The position numbers were made by a program, and so were the translations under genes. The notes beneath the pieces were generated by a model. It had not been told where the DNA came from and ran no database searches. It worked only from the letters and a program-made list of their open reading frames with translations. Positions 52,903-61,682 of a DNA stretch of 64,000 bases are shown here, piece after piece. The DNA lies in contig NZ_OW485601.1 in NCBI RefSeq assembly GCF_937425535.1, forward strand, positions 4,819,501-4,883,500, in the 5' to 3' direction. Every line of letters starts with the position of its first letter. Positions within the stretch are counted from its first letter, which is position 1. Source of the DNA: Rhodovastum atsumiense. Lineage in GTDB: Bacteria > Pseudomonadota > Alphaproteobacteria > Acetobacterales > Acetobacteraceae.

Positions 52903-54438
52903 TCAGTGGTAATAGCGGCTGCCGCGAATGTTGCTGTGCAGCTGCGGCTTTTCCTCCGACGCGGACTGCGTCGGCAGGCGGTCGAGGTTGTTGCGTAGGA
53001 TCGACTGCACCGAGCCGTAGGAGCGGGCGCCGATGTCCAATCCGCGCCGACAAGCCGCCTCGACACGGGTGGGCCCGTAGCCGCGCACCAGGCGCAGGAT
53101 GCCCAACCCGGCCCGGAACCCCTGCTCGGGATGGGGCTTGTCGGCGAGCAGGGCCTTGATCAGTTCGGCCGTGGCGGGGCCGATCGCGGCGGCTTCCTGC
53201 AGCAGCCGGGTCGGCGTCCACTCGGCATGGCGTCGGTGTGCGCTCGGCATATGGCCAGGCGTCGTGGTCTGACCTGGGCACTGCGGGCTGCGCGCGTGGC
53301 TGGCCACCCGCGTGCCGCCATGGAATAGCTCGACCGTTGCCTCGGTGACCCGGGCTTCGATCACCGTCCGCGCCAAGCGGTAAGGTACGGAGTAGAAATG
53401 CCCATGCAACTCAATGTGGTAGTCGAGCCCGGCCCGGCAGCGATGCCACTCGGCATAGGCATAGGGCTCCGCCGGCAGCGGCAATAGGACGGCGCGCTCG
53501 AGACGCTCGAACAGGGCCTGCCGGCTGATGCCGAGATGGCGCATCGGCCGGGCGTTGAGGTCGGTGACCAGGTCCCGGATCGCGCCGTTCAGGTCCGCCA
53601 GAGAGAAGAACCGCCGGTGCCGCAGCCGGGCCAGGATCCACCGTTGCACGACCTGGACAGCCACTTCGACCTTGGCCTTGTCGCGTGGCCGACGCACCCG
53701 CGCCGGCACGACGGCGGTGCCGTAGTGGGCGGCCATCTCCGCGTAGCTACGGTTGATCCCCGGCTCGTAGCGGCAGGCGGCGGTGACGCCGGCCTTGAGG
53801 TTGTCGCAGACGATCTGGCGGGTGACCCCGCCGAAGGCGGCAAAGGTATTGACGTGGCAGCCAATCCAATCCGCCAGCCCCTGGCTCCAGCGTGCTTCGG
53901 CATAGACCAGGTTGGACGCGCCGAGGGCGGCGACGAAGATCTGCGCGGCCCGCGTCGCCCCGGTGGCCGCGTCGATCACCGCCACCGTCTGCCCGGCGTA
54001 GTCGACAAACAGTCGCTCGCCAGCAGGGTGGGCCTGACGCATCGTCGGCGACAGCCGCCCCCGCCACTCGGCATAGAGGTCGCAAAAGCGGCTGTAGCCA
54101 TACCCATCCGGTTGCCCGGCCCGGTATTCCTCCCAGAGCAGAAGCAGCGTCACTCCGGGACGACGCAGCTCCGCGTGGATCCGCGTCCATTCCGGTTGCG
54201 GGCGCGTTGGCTCCGCCACGAAAGGTGGGGTGAACAGCTTGCGTTCCAGTGCCGCGTCGTCGAGTTCGGGCGGCACCGGCCAGGTGATCCCGACCACCGT
54301 GGCCCGGCGCAGATACTCGGCCACCGTGTAGCGGCTGATACCGACCGCCGCGGCAATCCGGTGACCACTCTGGCCGCAAACGTGCTTGAGACGAAGAACT
54401 TCTCGAACCTGACGCATCGGCAGTCTCTGGCCTGGCAT
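52903..54438 (-). CDS. istA: IS21 transposase IstA
   Basis: 511-residue DDE transposase. N-terminal helix-turn-helix region (QVREVLRLKHVCGQSGHRIA, AAVGISRYTVAEYLRRATVV), rve core (GERLFVDYAGQTVAVIDAAT, QIVCDNLKAGVTAACRYEPG, RRPRDKAKVEVAVQVVQRWI with the Glu) and C-terminal Mu-B-like region (YHIELHGHFYSVPYRLARTV). Intact and paired with istB. Confidence 0.95.
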   Translation of the reverse strand: MPGQRLPMRQVREVLRLKHVCGQSGHRIAAAVGISRYTVAEYLRRATVVGITWPVPPELDDAALERKLFTPPFVAEPTRPQPEWTRIHAELRRPGVTLLLLWEEYRAGQPDGYGYSRFCDLYAEWRGRLSPTMRQAHPAGERLFVDYAGQTVAVIDAATGATRAAQIFVAALGASNLVYAEARWSQGLADWIGCHVNTFAAFGGVTRQIVCDNLKAGVTAACRYEPGINRSYAEMAAHYGTAVVPARVRRPRDKAKVEVAVQVVQRWILARLRHRRFFSLADLNGAIRDLVTDLNARPMRHLGISRQALFERLERAVLLPLPAEPYAYAEWHRCRAGLDYHIELHGHFYSVPYRLARTVIEARVTEATVELFHGGTRVASHARSPQCPGQTTTPGHMPSAHRRHAEWTPTRLLQEAAAIGPATAELIKALLADKPHPEQGFRAGLGILRLVRGYGPTRVEAACRRGLDIGARSYGSVQSILRNNLDRLPTQSASEEKPQLHSNIRGSRYYH

Positions 54439-54616
54439 GGCGCTCCCCGGGGTCGTGCGGGAGAGAGCCTGCCCTCGTTGGGGGACTGCCCACGAGCCGT
54501 GCCGCCTACCCTGGATCAGACCTGGCTGGCTTGCTTCGGAATGGGTGGCTGGGTTCCGTCGGAATCACCGGCCGGCTTGCGTCGGAATCACTGGCTGCTT
54601 TGCGTCGGAATACGCA

Positions 54617-55103
54617 CAAAAAGGGGCAGCCGGGACGACGTCGCAGGCTCCCGGGTGCGCCGGGACGCGGCACTCTGGAAAAGGAGAAACCGCCGATCCT
54701 CGGCCTGATCCAGCGTGGCGGACAGGTGATCCTGCACATGCTGGCCAACGTGCAACAGGCGACCATCAAGCCGATCATCACGCAGGCGGTTGGACCAGGC
54801 ACGCTGATCCATACCGACGAATACGACATCTACGCCCGGCTGCCAGCCTGGGGCTACGCGCACAAGACGGTCTGCCACGCTCACGGCGAGTATGCGCGCG
54901 ATGAAGATGGCGATGGGTTCTGTGAAGTTCACGTCAATACCATCGAGGGTTTCTGGTCGCTGCTGCGCTCCTGGCTTCGCCCTCACCGTGGCATCTCGCA
55001 GGACAAGCTGCCGCTCTATCTCGGCTTCTTCCAGTTCGTGCACAACGCCCGGCGCCGCGGCAAGGCCCTGCTCAGTGCCCTCGTGAGCGGTCTGGTCGGG
55101 TGA
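54617..55103 (+). pseudogene. IS1595 transposase, part 3
   Basis: KKGQPGRRRRLPGAPGRGTL, EKEKPPILGLIQRGGQVILH, LIHTDEYDIYARLPAWGYAH, HVNTIEGFWSLLRSWLRPHR, ending ALVSGLVG: the rest of the IS1595 DDE domain. Joining parts 2 and 3 with one copy of the target repeat leaves the A-run one base short for continuous reading, so either the duplication limits differ or the copy was already frameshifted. Confidence 0.87.
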
Positions 55104-55144
55104 GGCTTCCTACCACCCCGGAACCCGATAAGAGCCACCGTCGA

Positions 55145-55487
55145 TCCGTCTCCTGTCCTCGAAGGCCAACCGGCCGTCCACGGGTTGACGCCGTCCAAGG
55201 AAAACTTCTTATCTATAAGAACAGAATATATCAAACAGCAAGCAAAAATGGATATCATTCCTTGCAAAGAAATATAAAAGCAAGGATTACTTCAGGACTT
55301 ATCCAGTTTTCCTTTACACAGGAAGTAAATCATTTAAAGACTCGTTTAGGGATCTGCTATTCGAAAGTAGCATAACATAAATCTGATTGGACATGTCATA
55401 TATTTAGATGAAGTTATGTAGATGGAGTTCATACTTATTTTCATCATCCTATGAAAATACTTTAATATTGACAGTATAATCTTGACA
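55145..55487. other. AT-rich intergenic stretch
   Basis: No gene. Strongly AT-rich from about 55200, with two TTGACA hexamers and a TATAAT between 55468 and 55487. They are too close to each other to form one standard promoter. Nothing else identified. Confidence 0.5.
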
Positions 55488-55595
55488 GTGGAGGCTGGTA
55501 CACGCACGATCACCGTCACTCTGTCCACGATAGACTGGCAACAGTTGGAAGGGCCACTCTCCGGTTCCGCTTCGGGCGGTGAACTCGGCCCTTAA
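55488..55595 (+). CDS. possible 35-residue ORF (GTG start)
   Basis: VEAGTRTITVTLSTIDWQQL EGPLSGSASGGELGP, with the beta-strand-like pattern TRTITVTLS. GTG start with only weak upstream GACAG. It precedes the 55636 gene by 40 bp. It may be a short real gene, a relic or chance. Confidence 0.25.
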   Translation: MEAGTRTITVTLSTIDWQQLEGPLSGSASGGELGP

Positions 55596-55635
55596 TACTT
55601 GAGATGATAAGGCACGTCGCATGAGGAGTTTGAAT

Positions 55636-56202
55636 ATGGAATCAAATCAAAAGTCTGACTGGCATGACTGGCATGACTGGCATGACCGGCATGACTGGCA
55701 AATTCTGTGGGAACCGTCTGCAAGAAAAGTGGCCGACTCCCCGGCAGATGCGTTCGCTCGCGCTATCCTTGATTATGCGCAATCTCGCCCGAACGACGAA
55801 TTCGCAACCAAATTTGCTGCTTCGGTCGCTGCGGCAGGATGGATCAATGTCAGCAACGAGTTGAGCCGGGCCGCTGGCGACGTGGCGGATCACCTGCCGC
55901 TTGATCAGGTGTCGGCGTTGAGCCTGCCTTTTCCTGTCACCTGGGTCGAAGGCAATGTCCCGGATATGGTAGGGGTGCGCTTCGGCTTCCTTTATGAGCG
56001 TGATAAGCGTGATAGCAGAGTGCTCTCAGTCCGCTGTGCAAAACACGACAAAAAGGATGAAGTCGTTTTCCTCCGTCATGAGATTATCGCTTCTGCAGAG
56101 CGCCTTTCTATTCTGCCGCCAAATTTTTTCCGTGCAAACGCAGCAGAGAAGACAGCGGCCCTCGTGCTCCGGCTGATCACGCTTATCTGCGGAGAAAGCT
56201 GA
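55636..56202 (+). CDS. hypothetical protein with DWH microsatellite
   Basis: 188 residues from ATG 55636, which has AGGAG 7 bp upstream; an ATG at 55621 is possible but has no such site. The N-terminus contains DWHDWHDWHDRHDW encoded by four to five tandem 9-bp units (CTGGCATGA), which can change number without breaking frame. The rest (FARAILDYAQSRPNDEFATK, VSALSLPFPVTWVEGNVPDM, RFGFLYERDKRDS) matches no family I know. Probably cytosolic. A GC hairpin (GCGGTCGCCAC/GTGGCCGC) follows at 56210 without a T-run. Confidence 0.65.
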   Translation: MESNQKSDWHDWHDWHDRHDWQILWEPSARKVADSPADAFARAILDYAQSRPNDEFATKFAASVAAAGWINVSNELSRAAGDVADHLPLDQVSALSLPFPVTWVEGNVPDMVGVRFGFLYERDKRDSRVLSVRCAKHDKKDEVVFLRHEIIASAERLSILPPNFFRANAAEKTAALVLRLITLICGES

Positions 56203-56322
56203 ACAACCGCGGCGGTCGCCACAGGGTGGCCGCTTCGGTCCGTTCATGGGAGTAATGTCCTAGGTTGCGGGAAGAATGGTGGTTTCTTTTGGCACCGAAT
56301 TGGTTCCGGCTAATACCAATGC

Positions 56323-56595
56323 TCATGGACCAGAACCGATGACCCAAGGAGAGGTTCGCGCAAGCCATCTCTCCCGACCCATCCATAGGTTCTGATCCAC
56401 GAGCTTTGGTATGATCGGGCGGATGGCGCGATCGCATAGCACAATTTCCTGGTAGACCGCCGGATGAACAAGTCGCAGCAGATACGCTGGACTCGCCATG
56501 ATGCCGATCTTCTGCTGCAGGTTCGCTGCGCTGTCTACAACGGCACCTTCGGTCTCGGCTTCGGGCAACGCTTTCAGATCGCCGACGATCAGCAT
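56323..56595 (-). CDS. hypothetical protein, possibly partial
   Basis: 90 residues: MLIVGDLKALPEAETEGAVV, NLQQKIGIMASPAYLLRLVH, AVYQEIVLCDRAIRPIIPKL. The composition looks coding and codon use is natural, but I recognise no family. No clear ribosome binding site. The frame stays open upstream for a few codons, so it may be a fragment. Confidence 0.4.
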   Translation of the reverse strand: MLIVGDLKALPEAETEGAVVDSAANLQQKIGIMASPAYLLRLVHPAVYQEIVLCDRAIRPIIPKLVDQNLWMGRERWLARTSPWVIGSGP

Positions 56596-56681
56596 CCGCC
56601 AGCAGCCCGCGCGGCCTGACCCCCAATCATGAGACAGTTCCCCTCATTCTATGGCGGGACCCCGGGCCGCACCTTGCCCAT

Positions 56682-56738
56682 TTACAAGCAAAAATTCATA
56701 CAACTTATAGACGATATTTTCTTGAAATATGCTTGTAA
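56682..56738. repeat. 9-bp inverted repeat around an AT-rich core, upstream of rep
   Basis: TTACAAGCA (56682-56690) and TGCTTGTAA (56730-56738) enclose about 39 bp of AT-rich DNA, 390 bp before the rep start. Possible part of a replication origin, a regulator site or a stem. No clear iteron series or DnaA-box cluster is visible by eye. Confidence 0.45.
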
Positions 56739-56936
56739 CGAGCGCATAATACAGGTGAATTACTCGTCGAGCTCAATGTCGTCGTGTCCGCCGGTTCAGT
56801 CTGTTCCTTACCAGGACAATCCACGCCCCCAAGGGTAGGGATTGGAATCCGGGTGAGGGCACCGGAAACACCAACTTTGCTGTGCGGGCGAGGGTGATGT
56901 CTCAAGATCAGGCGATGTTGTAAAGGAATAACCAAC

Positions 56937-57119
56937 GTGCTCAAATCGACGGTGGCCGAATGCAACCTTAAGAGATCTTCTGCGAATACATGTCGCAAGA
57001 AGGATTGTCCTGGGATTACTGCGTTCTTCTTTACCGTTTCCGCGTTTATTGGCTTTCCGGTTGCAACGTCCCTGACGCCTGCCATGTCCTGCGCCCGTCC
57101 GTCCGCAGCTGAGGGCTGA
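56937..57119 (+). CDS. possible 60-residue leader ORF before rep
   Basis: GTG start with AAAGGA 8 bp upstream; stop 4 bp before the rep ATG. The product has a basic, Cys-containing N-terminus (ECNLKRSSANTCRKKDC) and one hydrophobic segment (ITAFFFTVSAFIGFPVATS). Spacing suggests translational coupling to rep, as known for leader peptides of several plasmid rep genes. The product itself need not have a function. Confidence 0.45.
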   Translation: MLKSTVAECNLKRSSANTCRKKDCPGITAFFFTVSAFIGFPVATSLTPAMSCARPSAAEG

Positions 57120-57123
57120 GCAC

Positions 57124-59712
57124 ATGTCATCCCGCGCTGACCGCCGCAAGAAGGCCAGGACCGAAAACGAAGACGCCCTCGCCCACGTTGTCATTGATCC
57201 CGACACCGGACGCACGCACTTCGATCCGCGTGCCGACGGCGCCGATTGGGCCGAGGCGTTCGACGAGGTCTACGCCAGGCACCGCGGCGACTGGAAGCTG
57301 GATAAACCCGAGGTGCAGGACGAGAAGGCGGCCAAGCTCGACCGCCGCGCCCAGGCATACTGCGAAGCTCTGAGCCGCCGTTCTGCCGAAGCTTTCGCCC
57401 GCCTCAGCGCCGATTACGCCCGCGACGTTGGGCATCTCGCCAAGATCAGGGAACTCCGGAATATCCGTGCCGAAGACCCCGGGCTCTATGCGTATCTCGA
57501 AACGCGAGCCGAGAAAGGCGACCGCGGCGCCAGAGACATCATCCGGCACTCCCGTCTCGTGGCCGAGAATTGGGGCAAGAAGGCTGCCGCCGAACGCGCC
57601 ATCACCAATGCTCTGAACAAGGCACGGATCGAGGTCGGATATGTCCACGACGGCGGCGAATTCGGCAACGGATACGGGCGGGAACCATTTACTTACCAGG
57701 GGTTCGTGTCTGACGAACACCCTATCCTGCGGCTGTTTAACTCAATCCTGCCGCGTGTCAAAAAGTTCCGCGGCGGCAGAACAAAAGAGGATTACCAGTC
57801 GGTCCGGAGCAAATTGCTCGGCGCCGACCTCCCTTACGCCTCCGTTAACCGGGACATGCGGTCCTTGCTCCGGGTTGACCTCGATCGCACCTACGATTCC
57901 GCTGAGGCGCTTCTGGGTCTCATCAATTCGTGCGCCATCTTGGCGCCGAACCTGATCGTCGGTTACGTCGACCGCCAGGGGCGATTCGTGCATCCACAAG
58001 CATACTGGCTGCTGGCCGACGCGGCCTGCTGGATGTCGAAGGGTGAAGCCCGTTTCCGCTTCAAGTTCGACGCGGTCAAGCGCGGTCTCAACGCCGCTCT
58101 CCTGCCGATCGGCGCCGATCCTTGCGCGATTTGGAACGACACTTGGATCAAGAACGCCCTTTCGCCGCTCTGGTCCTGCACCGTCGGTGCCCAGGTGCCA
58201 TATTCGCTGGAGGTCCTGGGCGAGAACCTGAACCTCATCGGCTTCGGCAAGAACAAGGAAAACCTCGCCCTCCTGAAGGCGGCAACGCCTGACCTTCGCG
58301 GCGCCGGCCCGGTTCCGGTCGAACATCCCGACCCTGAGGTCCAGGCGGGCAGCCAGCCGGCGTTCCGCATCCTCCGCGCCGTCGCCCTGGACAGTGTCGC
58401 CTCCTATGCCGACGGCAATGGCGGCACTCACGGCGTCGGACGCGAGGCGTTCGAGGAATTCATGATCGCCCAAGCCCGCCGCATCAACCCGCATGGCAGC
58501 ATCACGCGCGTCGAAAGCCAGGGCGCCAGTGTCGCCAAATACGTATGGAAGGAACACGCCGGCAGGAAGCAGAAGGCGGCGGACGCCGCTGATGCGCGCG
58601 AGATCCGCAACGCCGCCCGGAGGAAGCACGCCGACGCCACGGGCGTCCACCGCGCCCGGAAATCCGCCGGGCAAACCTCGGCGACCAAGCGCCGTACCGG
58701 GTCTGTAAGGCTGATTTCCGCCGCCGCCATTGGCCTCATTGGCGATGGCGACAGGCCGACGAAAGCGGCTGTCACCCGCGCACTGGACGGGAAGGTCGTG
58801 TTGGAGACGGTGAAGCGGAACTGGTCCGACGCCATGACGTCCCTCGTGCCGCTCTGCGACATCCTCGACGCCGCGCATGCGCACGTCGCCACGGGCGGGA
58901 AACTGCCGGGGAAGGAACTGCTTGTCCCAGTCATCGAGCGGCTGGACGAGCTCAAGGAACTGCTGGAGACCGCACAGTCGGAAAGCCAGCGCGAGGCGGC
59001 GGGAAAAGAGGTCGTCGCGGCGGAGGATGAACTCGTGGCGGCGAAAAAGATGATTGCCACGGCAAAGAAGGCGGTCACAAACCGTTTTGCGGACGGCTCA
59101 CGCGAGATGCTTATGCCCCCCATCACACCCCAGGCCCGCGAACGTGCTACCCTGGAACGCGGCGCTGCCGTCGTCGCCGAAGCCAGGGACCTGGTTGCGC
59201 GCGGTAAGATCAAGGCTTTTCACCTCGTCGAGGGGTCCGCGAACGACTACGAGGACGGGCTCGCCGCCGGCTACGTGACGACCCGCGCCGCCTGGATGGT
59301 GGTCGGCTATTGGGATGTCGTTGTGCACGCCATCACGAACGGCTGGAATCCGAAGATGCGTCCTGCCGCCTGCCGCCTGCCGCCGCGTGAACGGGATTCC
59401 TCCGTCACTGCCCCCATCCGTTGGATCGCCGTCGATGACACCGTCGAAGCCGACGGCGCTACCGCCATGCCGATAGCCGGCTGCCCTCCGGAAGCTGCCC
59501 TCCCGGAGGCGCCGGAGGATGTGTCCGCCGCCCCAGACAAGGAAAACGCCTCCGCTGTCTCTGACCCCGAAATGGCCTGCCACCACGTCCGGCAGCTGGT
59601 GGTGGAGGAGCTGGAGCCCGTTCACGTCTCCAAACATCTCGGGGAGACGCTGGATTTGGATGTGGTCGAGTTCTGGCTCGCCTGGCAACCGCCGCCACCT
59701 GCCGTCATCTGA
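57124..59712 (+). CDS. plasmid-type replication protein (Replicase/primase-like)
   Basis: 862 residues. Residues about 240-360 resemble the Replicase family of plasmid Rep proteins with a primase-like fold: RSLLRVDLDRTYDSAEALLG, APNLIVGYVDRQGRFVHPQA, YWLLADAACW, ALLPIGADPCAIWNDTWIKN and ALSPLWS. The N-terminus is charged and helical (DRRKKARTENEDALAHVVID); the centre carries a basic linker (RRKHADATGVHRARKSAGQT), then a long coiled coil (ELLETAQSESQREAAGKEVV). GAGGG precedes the ATG. This is the main evidence for a plasmid replicon. The assignment rests on motif resemblance; no par genes are seen nearby. Confidence 0.6.
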   Translation: MSSRADRRKKARTENEDALAHVVIDPDTGRTHFDPRADGADWAEAFDEVYARHRGDWKLDKPEVQDEKAAKLDRRAQAYCEALSRRSAEAFARLSADYARDVGHLAKIRELRNIRAEDPGLYAYLETRAEKGDRGARDIIRHSRLVAENWGKKAAAERAITNALNKARIEVGYVHDGGEFGNGYGREPFTYQGFVSDEHPILRLFNSILPRVKKFRGGRTKEDYQSVRSKLLGADLPYASVNRDMRSLLRVDLDRTYDSAEALLGLINSCAILAPNLIVGYVDRQGRFVHPQAYWLLADAACWMSKGEARFRFKFDAVKRGLNAALLPIGADPCAIWNDTWIKNALSPLWSCTVGAQVPYSLEVLGENLNLIGFGKNKENLALLKAATPDLRGAGPVPVEHPDPEVQAGSQPAFRILRAVALDSVASYADGNGGTHGVGREAFEEFMIAQARRINPHGSITRVESQGASVAKYVWKEHAGRKQKAADAADAREIRNAARRKHADATGVHRARKSAGQTSATKRRTGSVRLISAAAIGLIGDGDRPTKAAVTRALDGKVVLETVKRNWSDAMTSLVPLCDILDAAHAHVATGGKLPGKELLVPVIERLDELKELLETAQSESQREAAGKEVVAAEDELVAAKKMIATAKKAVTNRFADGSREMLMPPITPQARERATLERGAAVVAEARDLVARGKIKAFHLVEGSANDYEDGLAAGYVTTRAAWMVVGYWDVVVHAITNGWNPKMRPAACRLPPRERDSSVTAPIRWIAVDDTVEADGATAMPIAGCPPEAALPEAPEDVSAAPDKENASAVSDPEMACHHVRQLVVEELEPVHVSKHLGETLDLDVVEFWLAWQPPPPAVI

Positions 59713-59898
59713 CGGAATCCGCGGCAGACGGCCGGCGGAAAACAGCTCATTCGGTCATGTCCCTGTTAAAGAGAACAGCAGCTTGTGGCAAGAGAACTGC
59801 AGATAATGGCATCAACCATGGCTGTCATTCCATACATCAATGCTGTTCCCCCATAGGCCTGCAACCACTATGCAGCCACTTCTGGCTATATTCTGTTA
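59713..59898. other. spacer between rep and IS630
   Basis: 186 bp with no gene. It may contain the 3' side of the replicon, cut by the IS630. Confidence 0.4.
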
Positions 59899-59982
59899 TA
59901 CCGCCCTGCTGATGAACTGATTTTTTAATGCGGGAGGCTGTTGGGGTGTGATGCTCTTCGTCCGGTTACGAAGGAGCCCCCG

Positions 59983-60501
59983 ATGGCAAGGCAAGCGCTG
60001 GAAATCCGGACCGACTTGCACACGGCTGATGCTCTGCGACGCATGGCGCGTCAGGAGCAAGACCGGCGCGCGGCGATGCGGATGCTGGCGTTGCCCAATG
60101 CCATGGAGGGGATGACACGGGCTGAAGCGGCGCGGCTGGCCGGAATGGAGCAGCAGGCGTTGCGGGATGCGGTGATCCGCTACAACGCCGAGGGTCTGTC
60201 CGGACTACATGACCGCCCCAAACCGGGTCGGACACCGACGCTGACGGAAGGTGAGCAGGCGACCTTGCGCGCCGTGATCCTGCGTGGCCCCGATCCTGCC
60301 TGCGATGGTGGCGGTGACTGGACGTTGCCGATGCTGTGCCGCTGGATGGAAGACCATTTCGGCAAAACCATGCATCCGGACAACCTCTCGCGCGTGGTGC
60401 GGCGGCTCGACCTGTCGCGCCAGAAGACGCGCCCGCGGCATCCGAAAGCAGACGAGGCAGCGCAGGCTGCCTTCAAAAAGGGGGGCTGCGCGATGCCGTA
60501 A
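59983..60501 (+). CDS. IS630 transposase, frame 1 (HTH part)
   Basis: 172 residues from ATG 59983, with AAGGAG 7 bp upstream. Helix-turn-helix (MTRAEAARLAGMEQQALRDA), GLSGLHDRPKPGRTPTLTEG and WTLPMLCRWMEDHFGKTMHP belong to the IS630 N-terminal half. It ends after AAFKKGGCAMP. At 60475-60485 the run AAAAAGGGGGG offers a slip site: a -1 shift gives QKGGLRDAV and continues into the DDE frame. Confidence 0.88.
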   Translation: MARQALEIRTDLHTADALRRMARQEQDRRAAMRMLALPNAMEGMTRAEAARLAGMEQQALRDAVIRYNAEGLSGLHDRPKPGRTPTLTEGEQATLRAVILRGPDPACDGGGDWTLPMLCRWMEDHFGKTMHPDNLSRVVRRLDLSRQKTRPRHPKADEAAQAAFKKGGCAMP

Positions 60502-61049
60502 CCGAGGTCGCGCAGGCCCATCCGGACCGACGGATCGAAGTATGGTTCATGGACGAAGCCAGAGTCGGCCAAAAGGGCCGCACCGGCCATCGCTGGTGGT
60601 TGCGGGGCGAGCGTCCACGCGGGCTGTGCGACCGGCGCTTCGAATCCACCTATATTTTTGGCGCTGTCCGTCCCGCCACCGGCGACGGTCTCGCTCTGGT
60701 CCTCCCCACCGTCTCGACCGAGACCATGCAGATTTTCCTCGACGAGTTCGCGGCACGCTTTGCCGCCGATGCGCAGGCCGTACTGGTGCTCGACGGTGCG
60801 GGTTGGCATGCCTCCAGCGATCTTGTAGTGCCTGACCGCGTCAGCCTGGTGATGTTGCCTCCATACGCGCCCGAACTAAACCCGGTCGAGCGTGTGTGGC
60901 TCTATCTGCGAGAACGATTTCTCTCGCATTGCGTGTTCGCCACCTACGACGACATTGTCCAGGCTTGCGCTGACGCTTGGTGCGCGCTCACCCCCGACAC
61001 GCTCAGGTCGCTCACCGCCTATCCGTGGCTCAAAGAGATCAGTTCATAG
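60474..61049 (+). CDS. IS630 transposase, frame 2 (DDE part)
   Basis: Reached by -1 frameshift from frame 1. Contains EVWFMDEARVGQKGRTGHRW (D), AVLVLDGAGWHASSDLVVPD (D) and YAPELNPVERVWLYLRERFL (E), ending YPWLKEISS. The fused protein would be about 355 residues, the usual size. An open frame starting at 60336 exists but lacks an independent ribosome binding site. Confidence 0.88.
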   Translation, partial: QKGGLRDAVTEVAQAHPDRRIEVWFMDEARVGQKGRTGHRWWLRGERPRGLCDRRFESTYIFGAVRPATGDGLALVLPTVSTETMQIFLDEFAARFAADAQAVLVLDGAGWHASSDLVVPDRVSLVMLPPYAPELNPVERVWLYLRERFLSHCVFATYDDIVQACADAWCALTPDTLRSLTAYPWLKEISS

Positions 61050-61158
61050 GCAGGGCGGTATTACACAATTATGCCAATGCCCGTGAATGACGACTCATGC
61101 GGGGGTTGCCCGACGCGGGTGAAATCGGATTCAAGATGGCGAACGAAGGAGGTTCGCC

Positions 61159-61682
61159 ATGGCTCGCCCCTTGCTCTTGCGAGGTGATTTTGACGCGGTG
61201 TCGGTACGTGGCGGCGATCTACGAGGGGGCGAGCCGGGCGGAGGCGGCGAAGATCGGCGGAGTGACGCCGCAGATTGTTCGGGACTGGGTGGTGAAGTTC
61301 AACGCGGCCGGTCCGGCGGGGCTGATCGATCCCAAGCGGCCAGGGCCAGTGCCTCTGCTGAGCGCGGAGCAGCGTGCGGCATTGGCCGCGGTCATCGACA
61401 GCAGACCGATCCCGGCGGCGCACGGTGTGGTGCGCTGACGGCAAATCGACCTGTGTCAGTGGGTCTGGGAAGAATTCCAGATATCGGTGTCGCGGCAAAC
61501 GATGAGCCGGGAGTTGCGGGCGATGGGCTTTCGCAAGCTGTCGGTCCGGCCGCGCCATCATGCCCAGGTCGAAGGGGCAATTGAACATTTTAAAAAAGTT
61601 TCCCGGCCCGGCTGGAAGAAATCGCCGCCGAGAAGGGTATCGCCCCTGAACGAATAGAGATCTGGTTTGCCGATGGGGTTGA
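61159..61682 (+). pseudogene. IS630-family transposase, N-terminal part, frameshifted
   Basis: AAGGAGG precedes ATG 61159 (MARPLLLRGDFDA), then the frame shifts near 61200 to YVAAIYEGASRAEAAKIGG, VTPQIVRDWVVKFNAAGPAG. A stop at 61438 is followed in another frame by CQWVWEEFQISVSRQTMSRE, LRAMGFRKLSVRPRHHAQVE and IEIWFADG. Cut by an IS256-type element at 61683; the DDE half continues at 63047. Confidence 0.8.

Larger units (their letters stand above)
51998..54616 (-). mobile_element. IS21-family element, intact
   Basis: 2619 bp with ends TGCGTATTCCGACG(A/C)A, flanked by CAAAAAGGG at 51989-51997 and 54617-54625 (about 9 bp; the ends of the duplication are ambiguous by a base). Each end contains further subterminal ATTCCGA(C) repeats facing inward, the multiple transposase-binding sites usual for IS21. 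Both genes are intact. Confidence 0.93.
48140..55136 (+). mobile_element. IS1595-family element interrupted by IS66 and IS21
   Basis: Outer ends GGCTCTTATCGGGTTTCGG (48140) and, inverted, GGCTCTTATCGGGTTCCGG (ending 55136) are flanked by the direct repeat ACCGTCGA at 48132-48139 and 55137-55144. Subtracting the IS66 (48321-51593) and IS21 (51998-54616) plus their duplications leaves about 1.09 kb, a normal IS1595 length. Confidence 0.93.
59899..61061 (+). mobile_element. IS630-family element with split transposase
   Basis: Imperfect terminal repeats TACCGCCCTGCTGATGAACTG and, inverted, TACCGCCCTGCCTATGAACTG, bounded by TA-type targets. The transposase is in two overlapping frames, as in many IS630 elements that use ribosomal frameshifting. 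Exact ends are uncertain by two bases. Confidence 0.82.
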
